This document shows positions 1-6,374 of a stretch of 10,477 nt of DNA, one piece after another. The stretch comes from an uncultured Phaeodactylibacter sp. (GTDB lineage Bacteria; Bacteroidota; Bacteroidia; Chitinophagales; Saprospiraceae): positions 1 through 10,477 of the forward strand of contig CAJXXJ010000074.1 of assembly GCA_913062745.1 (NCBI GenBank). Reading direction: 5' to 3'. A program made the position numbers and the translations under genes. How positions within the stretch are numbered: the stretch's first letter is position 1; every line of letters begins with the position of its first letter. The notes below the pieces were generated by a model. It saw only the letters and a program-made list of their open reading frames with translations. It had not been told where the DNA came from and ran no database searches.

Positions 1-1
1 T

Positions 2-238
2 GCCGTTGCCGCGCTCGCAACATTCATCGGCGGCTACGTGCAAGATCGCTTCCCGCTATGGCGTATCCGACTGATCTCCGGCGGCATCCTCCGCCCGCTC
101 GTCATCACGCCGCTGCAGCGTGACGCTTTCCGCAACTACATGAAAACACAGGGTAAACTGGGCGGGCAAAACAAGGTGCCCCGCCTGAGCAACGACCGCA
201 AGATTGCGGGTGAGCTGGAGCAGTGGAAGCGGGGGTAG
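2..238 (+). CDS. GH3 (auxin-responsive promoter) family protein, C-terminal fragment
   Basis: The frame is open from the window edge to a TAG at 236-238, giving 78 codons of a gene that starts upstream. A GTG at 38 could serve as a start, but the frame continues to its left with plausible residues, so this is taken as the tail of a longer protein. Near the end are GKLGGQNKVPRLSNDRK and, before it, an F-x-x-Y-M-K segment. That combination matches the C-terminus of bacterial GH3-family proteins as I know them (adenylate-forming, acyl-acid-amido synthetase fold, roughly 500 residues). The catalytic ATP-binding motifs lie outside the window, so activity and substrate cannot be judged; bacterial members are largely uncharacterised. 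It converges on the next gene with only 20 bases between the two stop codons. Confidence 0.72.
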   Translation, partial: AVAALATFIGGYVQDRFPLWRIRLISGGILRPLVITPLQRDAFRNYMKTQGKLGGQNKVPRLSNDRKIAGELEQWKRG

Positions 239-258
239 CTTTTTTTGCTCCCTGCCCA

Positions 259-3200
259 CTATTTCTTTACGACTCTGCTTATCGTCCACTGCCCTTCTAC
301 TCGGGCTCGCAGCAGGTAAACGCCCGCCGGCCATTGCTGCATCGGTAAGTTGTACTGTGGATTAGCCGGAAAGCGGGTACCCAGCAGCTGTCCCTGCAGG
401 TTCATCAGCTGTACCTCCTCGATCAGGGCACCGGAAGTACGCAACTGCAGCTCATCAGTTACCGGATTAGGGAAGAGCTGCAGAGCAGACAGCGTATTCT
501 GAGGGCTGCTAAGCGCTCCGGCGCAGTCTTCCAGCTGCAGGCTTACCGTTTCCTGAAAACGGCAACCGTCGGGCCTGCGCACGGACACGGTGTAATTCCC
601 CATAAAAAACGAGTTCGGGTTCGGGAAGCTCAGGCAATCGCCGCTGAAGACGAAGCCGACCGGGCTAAACCACAGGTAGCTATTCTCCTCTGGCAGACAG
701 AAGGAAAAAGGCTCCTCCGCGCAAAGGGTGAGCGTTTCCGGCAGCACCGCAGGCGGGAACTCCTCTACGAATACCGTAACGCTTTGTGTGCGCACACATC
801 CGGTAGGGTCAGAAACCGTTACCGTGTAGGTAGTTGTAGCCGGTGGGCTGGCTGTGGGGGCTGAGCAATCACTGCAACTCAGGCCGGCAGCGGGCGACCA
901 TTCGTACACCGCATCGGTGACCGTTTCCACAAAAAGGGCGGCGCTGTCCCCTTCGCAAATGACCGGATCTTCCGATATCAGGAGGCCCGGGCAGGAGGCT
1001 GTGCGGCAGCTTTTTTCAATCACCACACTATCGCATGGTGCCAGGCTGTAAGCACGCAACCGAAACGCCACCTCTTCATCGGGCAGCAATCCGTCGAGCA
1101 GATAAGCGGTATCGGCTAAAGCTTCGGCCAATTGCCCGCTCAGTATCTCTATCTCGTAGAGCGTATCCTGTGGCTGCTGCGGCCAGCTAATTCGCATTTC
1201 GTTGAGGGTCGCTTCACAGCTTATCCGGCTCGACTGCAGTGGCTGATAGACCTTAACCTCAACGGTGTCTGCAAAGGTACAGATGCCATCATCGAAATAG
1301 TAGATGACTTCATGTGTACCCGCTCCGGCTGCGGCAGGCTTGAAAACCCCCTCCGTTGAGATCACCCCTTCTCCCTGCCACTTGCCGAATTCATCTGCCT
1401 CATCGGGTATAAAGCCGGTAAGGGATAAAGGCAAAGGCTGCGTGTTGGCGCCCAGGCAAACATCAGATAAGGGTGTTATCGTGATCTCCTCGTCATCGCA
1501 GTTCGTTGTACTGCAATAGGATTCAAAAACTTTGGAACAGCCACTGGCAGTAGTTATCAAAAGCCGGATCCCTGCTTCTGTACCTGGCTCAAGCTCTTCA
1601 AAACGCAGTATGCCGGACTCAGACTGCACGGGCTGTGCACCCAGAGATTCGGCTTCATATGTCAGGCCCGGCACTTCTGTCCAGGTAAAAGCTAAAGTGG
1701 TAAAACCCGCATCGCAGCTGATAGCCATATCCGGGATAGAATCATAGGTGGCCAGAAAAAGGCTTTCCTCATAAATGCAGGTGCCATCGTCAATTGCTAC
1801 TGAATAAGACGCGCCTCCGTAAACCGGGCTGGCAACGATGGTCTGAGTCGTATCGCCGGTACTCCAAAGGTAAGTATCTCCGCCCGATGCGATAAGGACC
1901 GCTGACGCTCCCGGGCAAATAGTGTCTGCCGGGCTGATGAGCTCCGCATCAGGGTTCAAATTGAGCGGCACCTCCAGACTATCTGTACCAGTGCAGCCTT
2001 GTCCATCCGTGAGGCTGAGGCTGTAGGTGGCTCCCTCCTCCGCCAGGACTTCGATTGTTTCAGTGGTATCTCCGGTGCTCCATAGGTAACTGCCCGTACC
2101 TGTAGCGGACAGCGTCACGGTATCGCCCGGGCAGTATCCGGCGGGAGGCTCGTTTTCCGTAAGGATCGCCCCCAGTTGGAAAAGGTAGGTGGTATCTTCG
2201 TAGAAACAGTTGTTGGAGCCCGAAAGAGAAGCAATGGCCAGTAATTGGGAAGCGTAGGCCGAGGAGTCAATCCAGAGGCTGTCCCCTTGTCCGGCTTGCA
2301 GCGTTGCCCCGTTCTCGTACTGCAATCGCCAGCTTAGCGGGCCATTAGCAGCAGCGGTCAGCAGGAGGGTATCCGTATCCGGGCAAAAAACAACCGTATC
2401 CTGATTTACTGTAATCGCACTATTCACCAAAAAAGTATCTACAGCAAAGACTTCGGATAAGGAAGTGCAATTTTCCACCGTTACGGATAGTTGATAGTCC
2501 CCTGCCGTAGTGGGCATAAAAGGGTTTTCTCCACCCACCGGCTGGCCTTCGTAAAGCCAGGAATAAGAAAAGGAATAGGGCACCCCCTGTCCGGTCAGCG
2601 GGCTAAAGTCAGCAGAAAGTACCCCTAAGCCATTACCCGAGCAATCGGGCTGATACTGAGCGAGGCCATCCAGCGTGCGGTCTTCTATTTTTATGGTATA
2701 GTTCAGACTACAATTGATGTCCGCATTCGAGAAGGTAATCAGGTAATCCCCTACTGCCAGGTCTTCAATGACACCACTCGCGGGGATGTCATTCTGCGCC
2801 AGCACCGTATCTCCGTTTATCTGAGCGATGACGAGCAGATCCAAAGAGGCGCTCCCTGCATCAGGCAGCTCATAAGCAATGCTGCCCGCCTCCAATCCAC
2901 ACACGGCGGTTTTTTCTAAGTTGGCGACTACGCTTTGGCAAGGGTTTTCAATCGGGTAGGTATAAATTTCTTCCGTGCCGACACAGCCCGGCCCGGACCA
3001 CCCTCCGGTCACTCCGTCTGATTTGGGGGTGATATTTAACTGAATCTGATTGAGCGGTATATCCTCAGGAATGAAGAGCGTCCAGCGAAAGAGCCCACAG
3101 TCGCTGGTGGGAGCCCCCCAATTATTACCAGGGTCTCCATCTAGCGATCCGCCCGGGCATAAACTCTGCGGAATAAGTACATCAAAAGCAAAACCCGGGC

Positions 3201-3648
3201 CATGCGTTTCAAGGTCTACACAATCGGTCCATTCCGGATACCACCCCCAGACTCCTTCGTCGTTACAATCGTCTGGCGTTTCCAATACCGTAAAATTAGA
3301 AAGCCAGTCCCAACCTGGCCCATAGTCTATTTCAACGGAGTGCAGCCATTCGTTTCCGCTGTAGCCGTCCCAGTATTCTATCCAGTAAACAAACTCAATG
3401 GTTTCTCCCCGGGGCAGCCGCCCACTTGAGTTAAATCCATACACAAGGAGCTGACTGTACTGCGTACATTTCAGAGGCCAGCTGCGAGCCAGGTCTGCCG
3501 GTGGCCGGCGGGCAGGCGTTGCGTCAGAGGCCTGCTGTGAAAGATAAGTTTCGGTATAGGAAGGTGGCAACGGCCGCTCGGCAGGTGCTTGTGAAAAAGC
3601 GGGGCTGCTCAACAGAAGCATTAGAGGGAAAAGAGCAGATAAACGCAT
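259..3648 (-). CDS. Large secreted modular protein with type IX secretion C-terminal sorting domain
   Basis: A 1129-residue protein. The ATG at 3648 is chosen because a clear signal peptide follows directly (residues 1-20, hydrophobic core LFPLMLLLSS, ending AFSQ). Residues 55-240 form a Trp- and Cys-rich region (about 12 Trp, 7 Cys) that I cannot assign to a named family. Next come beta-rich Ig/PKD-like modules, including two with the YLWSTGDTT core (residues 521-529 and 593-601). Two fibronectin-III-like modules (about 643-717 and 809-886) flank a W-x-G-x-G-V module (about 722-800). A further module (887-961) carries the ATTTYTVTV strand. The end (about 1052-1129) has LFPNPV, a central L-x-G and WPAGVYLLR, the pattern of the type A sorting domain (TIGR04183) that directs export by the type IX system and attachment to or release from the cell surface. 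Many paired cysteines suggest disulfides outside the cell. Adhesion or matrix function is an inference; no catalytic domain is visible. Confidence 0.9.
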   Translation of the reverse strand: MRLSALFPLMLLLSSPAFSQAPAERPLPPSYTETYLSQQASDATPARRPPADLARSWPLKCTQYSQLLVYGFNSSGRLPRGETIEFVYWIEYWDGYSGNEWLHSVEIDYGPGWDWLSNFTVLETPDDCNDEGVWGWYPEWTDCVDLETHGPGFAFDVLIPQSLCPGGSLDGDPGNNWGAPTSDCGLFRWTLFIPEDIPLNQIQLNITPKSDGVTGGWSGPGCVGTEEIYTYPIENPCQSVVANLEKTAVCGLEAGSIAYELPDAGSASLDLLVIAQINGDTVLAQNDIPASGVIEDLAVGDYLITFSNADINCSLNYTIKIEDRTLDGLAQYQPDCSGNGLGVLSADFSPLTGQGVPYSFSYSWLYEGQPVGGENPFMPTTAGDYQLSVTVENCTSLSEVFAVDTFLVNSAITVNQDTVVFCPDTDTLLLTAAANGPLSWRLQYENGATLQAGQGDSLWIDSSAYASQLLAIASLSGSNNCFYEDTTYLFQLGAILTENEPPAGYCPGDTVTLSATGTGSYLWSTGDTTETIEVLAEEGATYSLSLTDGQGCTGTDSLEVPLNLNPDAELISPADTICPGASAVLIASGGDTYLWSTGDTTQTIVASPVYGGASYSVAIDDGTCIYEESLFLATYDSIPDMAISCDAGFTTLAFTWTEVPGLTYEAESLGAQPVQSESGILRFEELEPGTEAGIRLLITTASGCSKVFESYCSTTNCDDEEITITPLSDVCLGANTQPLPLSLTGFIPDEADEFGKWQGEGVISTEGVFKPAAAGAGTHEVIYYFDDGICTFADTVEVKVYQPLQSSRISCEATLNEMRISWPQQPQDTLYEIEILSGQLAEALADTAYLLDGLLPDEEVAFRLRAYSLAPCDSVVIEKSCRTASCPGLLISEDPVICEGDSAALFVETVTDAVYEWSPAAGLSCSDCSAPTASPPATTTYTVTVSDPTGCVRTQSVTVFVEEFPPAVLPETLTLCAEEPFSFCLPEENSYLWFSPVGFVFSGDCLSFPNPNSFFMGNYTVSVRRPDGCRFQETVSLQLEDCAGALSSPQNTLSALQLFPNPVTDELQLRTSGALIEEVQLMNLQGQLLGTRFPANPQYNLPMQQWPAGVYLLRARVEGQWTISRVVKK

Positions 3649-3673
3649 AAGGCATTGGTCTTTTCAGGCATAG

Positions 3674-3710
3674 CAAAATGATCATTTCAGCACCTGTTAA
3701 TTTACTAAAA
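3674..3710 (-). promoter_or_regulatory. Weak candidate Bacteroidota promoter for the secreted protein
   Basis: On the - strand, TCATTTTG (3681-3674) differs by one base from the Bacteroidota -7 element TAnnTTTG, and TTTTAG (3710-3705) resembles a -33 TTTG element 23 bases upstream, slightly longer than the usual spacing. It lies in the AT-rich part of the gap (about 3661-3720), 25-60 bases before the ATG at 3648. Both boxes are imperfect, so this is only a candidate. Confidence 0.2.
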
Positions 3711-3821
3711 TTTCTTTTACCCCGCAATTTTAGGCCGGAACCACCTCTAAATCCACTTTCTACCCTGAAACGCCCACTTGGGATACTGATGGCAATCGGG
3801 GAGTATTGATGGCTCCATCCA

Positions 3822-4520
3822 CTAATACACCCTCGGTACAAATTCCGGCGCATTCACCAGTGCCGCACTATCACCCGTAGCCCGGATTACAAAAAAGCCT
3901 TGCTTTTCTGCCATGACGCCCGAGTGTTCTTCGGCGCGTAAAAAGGCGACAGCGCCCATGATTTGGTAGTCCTTGTACTCGGGTAAAAGTTCCTTGATTA
4001 TGCTCATCTTGTTGAGGAATGCTTTGACGTGTTTGGCGCGCAGCGTAGTCTTCACCTCTACAATTACAATCTCCGTAGTGTCATGGGCTACGATATCAAA
4101 TTCGAATGACTTGCCGGCCTTGTTGCCTTTACGGCGGGTGTAAGTGTCTGAAATATCAATACCTCGTTCTCTCAATATCCGGACTAAATCGCCTTCTACC
4201 AGGGATTCCATCAATTTGCCCCACTGCCCTTCAAACAGGTCAAATGCTTGTTGAATCCGTTTGTCCGTTTCTTTAAACTTTTCGTTCAGCAGACGTTCTG
4301 TTTCCTGAAACCGCTCCTTCAGCAAGCGGTCTGTCTCCCGGAATTTCTCCGTCAGCAAGCGGTCTGTCTCCTGAAACTTGCGGTCTGTCTCCTTGAACTT
4401 GCGGTCCGTCTCCTGGAACTTGCGGTCTGTCTCCTTGAACTTGCGGTCCGTCTCCATTTGACTGCGGAGGAGTTCCGCGATCATCTGCTTAAGGTCCTGA
4501 ATTTCTACTTCGACGTTCAT
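3822..4520 (-). CDS. Coiled-coil protein with C-terminal PD-(D/E)XK nuclease-like domain
   Basis: A 232-residue protein without signal peptide or membrane segment, so probably cytoplasmic. Residues 1-22 are a helical lead-in. Residues 23-90 are a highly charged coiled coil built from repeated ETDR units, first four 7-residue copies and then three 11-residue copies. Residues 95-232 form an alpha/beta domain with D142 in FEFDIVAHD and E155-x-K157 in IVIVEVKTTL. That D...ExK arrangement is the PD-(D/E)XK core, and E105 or E109 in the preceding helix may complete the site. The pattern resembles cyanobacterial and Bacteroidota proteins annotated as DUF3782 or PD-(D/E)XK family, whose role is unknown. 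The ATG at 4520 is the first in frame. The gene lies 113 bases after the DUF192 gene and 173 bases before the secreted protein gene. Nuclease activity is inferred only from the motif. Confidence 0.8.
   Translation of the reverse strand: MNVEVEIQDLKQMIAELLRSQMETDRKFKETDRKFQETDRKFKETDRKFQETDRLLTEKFRETDRLLKERFQETERLLNEKFKETDKRIQQAFDLFEGQWGKLMESLVEGDLVRILRERGIDISDTYTRRKGNKAGKSFEFDIVAHDTTEIVIVEVKTTLRAKHVKAFLNKMSIIKELLPEYKDYQIMGAVAFLRAEEHSGVMAEKQGFFVIRATGDSAALVNAPEFVPRVY
4272..4454 (-). repeat. In-frame 21-bp and 33-bp tandem repeats encoding the coiled coil
   Basis: Four 21-base units (4371-4454) encode ETDRKFK or ETDRKFQ, alternating K and Q at the last position. Three 33-base units (4272-4370) follow, encoding ETDRLLTEKFR, ETDRLLKERFQ and ETERLLNEKFK. 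The 21-base copies are nearly identical as DNA: units at 4377-4397 and 4419-4439 are the same, and the units between and after differ by a few bases. This suggests recent duplication by slippage or unequal crossing-over. The alternation implies a 42-base duplication of a pair of heptads. Confidence 0.9.
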
Positions 4521-4633
4521 AACATGCTGGCATTTAAGGATAAACTAACAACGGCATGGTCCAGGTTTTAGTTCCCGGCTGCAGAAGACCGCCGCATTTT
4601 ACTCCATCAGGCAGGATAATTGCCGCCACTACC

Positions 4634-5188
4634 TTACTCCCTACCTACCTCAAACTCCACCCGGTCGCCCGCTTCCACGCCAAACTGATCGGAAAACCCT
4701 CCGATGACTTCCAGCACATACTTCGCGTTACCTTTGCTCGGCTGCGGGTCCAGCGTCTGCGGCTGCGCGTTTTTGCGGATATTCACGATGCGTTTGTCTT
4801 CGCCGATGAACATGATATCAAGCGGGATGTAGGTATTGCGCATCCAAAACGACTGCGGCTCGGAGCGCTCCATGATGAAGAGCATGCCCTGATCTTCCTC
4901 CATAGAGCGGCGCCACATCATGCCTTCGGCCCGGCCGGCATCATCCTGCTTGACTTCGATATCAATGGACGTAATCGGCTCACCGGTTTCTGCGTCCATA
5001 AACTGCAACTCCCCCTGCTTGGTAAAGCGGGGCCCGGTTTCCGGCTGCGACTGCGGCAAGGACATGTAAATCAGCCCGGCGACCACCGGCAGCGCGATAA
5101 AGGCGACAATAGCAATCAGGGTGCGCTTGCGGCGGCGTTCTGCCCGGCGGCGCTCTTCCCGGTTCGGTAGTGGTTTTCTTCTGGCCAT
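4634..5188 (-). CDS. DUF192 family protein with N-terminal membrane anchor
   Basis: A 184-residue protein from the ATG at 5188. A TTG nine codons upstream (5215) keeps the frame open, but the ATG gives a sensible N-terminus. Residues 1-22 are strongly basic (runs of R, K and E). A hydrophobic segment at about 23-43 (LIAIVAFIALPVVAGLIYM) should anchor the protein in the inner membrane with the remainder outside the cytoplasm. Residues 58-182 match DUF192 (COG1430) in order: AEGMMWR, GMLFIM, FWMRNTYIPLDIMFI, IVNIRKNAQPQT, YVLEV, and the closing GDRVEFEV. The family is small, secreted or anchored, and without an established biochemical role. It follows the adaptor gene by 57 bases on the same strand, so co-transcription is possible, but a -7-like promoter box sits at the adaptor stop codon. 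Confidence 0.9.
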   Translation of the reverse strand: MARRKPLPNREERRRAERRRKRTLIAIVAFIALPVVAGLIYMSLPQSQPETGPRFTKQGELQFMDAETGEPITSIDIEVKQDDAGRAEGMMWRRSMEEDQGMLFIMERSEPQSFWMRNTYIPLDIMFIGEDKRIVNIRKNAQPQTLDPQPSKGNAKYVLEVIGGFSDQFGVEAGDRVEFEVGRE

Positions 5189-5240
5189 AATTTTTGCTGC
5201 GTTATTCGGCCGCAAGATAGCCCGAATCAGGGCAGAGCTG

Positions 5241-5248
5241 CAAATTTA
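5241..5248 (-). promoter_or_regulatory. Exact TAnnTTTG -7 box upstream of the DUF192 gene
   Basis: The - strand reads TAAATTTG, an exact match to the Bacteroidota -7 element, and its TAA is also the stop codon of the adaptor gene. It lies 53 bases before the DUF192 ATG, a workable leader length. I see no clear -33 TTTG element at the expected distance upstream, and the upstream bases are constrained by coding, so this is tentative. Confidence 0.3.
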
Positions 5249-6364
5249 CTCCGTACCATTAATGTAGTAGGCTCCGCTGAGCGCTATGGGCGACTCTATG
5301 CTTAGCGCCTCGCTTTCCACTGCCCAGTAGCCGGAGTCCGACTGCCCCAGGCTTACCGGCAGCTTTCGGAAGCCGGTGTCCTCGCTCAGGAAAACGTAGG
5401 CCTGCTCTCCACTGCGCACCACCGCTGCTTCGGGCACCGACAGCGCGGCACGGCTATCCACCTGGATTTTGGCAAACATAAAAGTTCCGACAGCCAGCCT
5501 GCGCGGGCTCTCCTTCAGATGTACATGCACCCGGGCTGTCTTTTTCTCCAGGTCTACCGAGGGGCTGATCAGGTGTACTTCTCCTTCCATCCAGCCCTCC
5601 TGTCCGGGTATTTGAGCCTGCACCATCTGCCCTTTTTGCACCTTGCCCAGGTCCCTGGCATACACTTCCAGCTCCAGGTGCAGGTGGCTGTTATCAATCA
5701 GGGTGAAGAGCGGCTGCTGCGGCTCCACTAATTGCCCCGGTTGTGCCGGAATAGCGTTGAGGTAGCCGCTGACCGGAGCGTACAAGCCAATGCTCTTTTG
5801 CACCTTCCCGCTCTGCTCCAGTTGCTCCGTATCAATGCCAATCAGCTCCAGTTCAGCCCGCAGCCCGCTGCGCCGCGCTTCGGCTACTGCCAGCTCTGAT
5901 TTAGCTGCTTCGTAGGCTTTTTGGGAAGCAGCATCAGTCTCTACCAGCCGGGCTTTACGGGCCTGTTCCTGCTCCAGATAAGGAATGCGGGCGGCCGTCT
6001 CCAGCAATTCGCGCTGCAGGCGGATAAGCTCCGGATGGCGGATGCTCGTCAGCCGCGTACCCTTGCGTACGTACTCGCCGGGCAAATGCGAAACCTCCCC
6101 CACAAAACCCATGACCGGGCTGTGGACGGCATACCGCCCCTTAGGCGGAACGTCTATCTGACCGGAGCAGGAGAGATACTCTGCCATATTGCGGGACTGC
6201 GGCGGGCCTACTGTGATATTAGCCTGCGCGATCTGCTGCGGGCTAAGCTGTATATGCGTATCTGCCCCGCTGTCGGCAGCCGCGCTGCCTTCGGTATCCG
6301 CAGCCGGCTCTGTCTGACAAGCTACTGCTAAAAGGCTCAGGAAAACGAGGATGGTGTATTTCAT
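5246..6364 (-). CDS. Efflux RND periplasmic adaptor (membrane fusion) lipoprotein, CusB/CzcB-like
   Basis: A 372-residue adaptor that would link the inner-membrane pump to the outer-membrane channel. Residues 1-16 are a lipoprotein signal ending L-A-V-A-C16, so the mature protein is probably lipid-anchored and periplasmic. A low-complexity linker (17-38) follows. The first half of the barrel-sandwich (lipoyl-like) domain is at about 78-108 (HSPVMGFVGEV and a G-x-x-V-x-x-G turn). A helical hairpin spans about 110-180, and the second half is at about 190-222 (APVSGYL, PGQLVEPQQPLFTL). The beta-barrel covers about 225-300, and the membrane-proximal domain with VPEAAVV runs from about 305 to the end. 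It stops right after GAYYINGTE, slightly shorter than many relatives. The ATG lies 10 bases after the pump-gene stop, so the two are surely co-transcribed. Heavy-metal efflux is inferred from the partner pump; no Cys/His/Met-rich metal site is visible here. Confidence 0.92.
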   Translation of the reverse strand: MKYTILVFLSLLAVACQTEPAADTEGSAAADSGADTHIQLSPQQIAQANITVGPPQSRNMAEYLSCSGQIDVPPKGRYAVHSPVMGFVGEVSHLPGEYVRKGTRLTSIRHPELIRLQRELLETAARIPYLEQEQARKARLVETDAASQKAYEAAKSELAVAEARRSGLRAELELIGIDTEQLEQSGKVQKSIGLYAPVSGYLNAIPAQPGQLVEPQQPLFTLIDNSHLHLELEVYARDLGKVQKGQMVQAQIPGQEGWMEGEVHLISPSVDLEKKTARVHVHLKESPRRLAVGTFMFAKIQVDSRAALSVPEAAVVRSGEQAYVFLSEDTGFRKLPVSLGQSDSGYWAVESEALSIESPIALSGAYYINGTE

Positions 6365-6374
6365 GGTTAGAGGA

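Noticed and set aside
233-252. Small hairpin between the convergent genes (GGG-AGC / GCT-CCC with a T7 loop)
   Set aside because: The stem is only six pairs with a bulge, and the T tract lies in the loop rather than after the stem, so it is not a normal intrinsic terminator.
3524-3853. - strand 109-codon frame spanning the gap and overlapping both flanking genes
   Set aside because: It overlaps the signal peptide region of the secreted protein and the end of the nuclease-like gene in another frame, and its translation resembles no protein I know.
4556-5170. + strand open frame of 204 codons opposite the DUF192 gene
   Set aside because: The - strand encodes a clear DUF192 protein; the antisense translation matches nothing and has shadow-like composition.
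5189-5215. TTG at 5215 as an alternative DUF192 start
   Set aside because: The ATG nine codons downstream gives the same anchor and domain, is the commoner start codon, and no ribosome-binding signal favours the TTG.
5196-5240. Short inverted sequence (GCCC...GGGC at 5220-5233) after the adaptor gene as a terminator
   Set aside because: A four-pair stem with no following T tract on the - strand is too weak to call.
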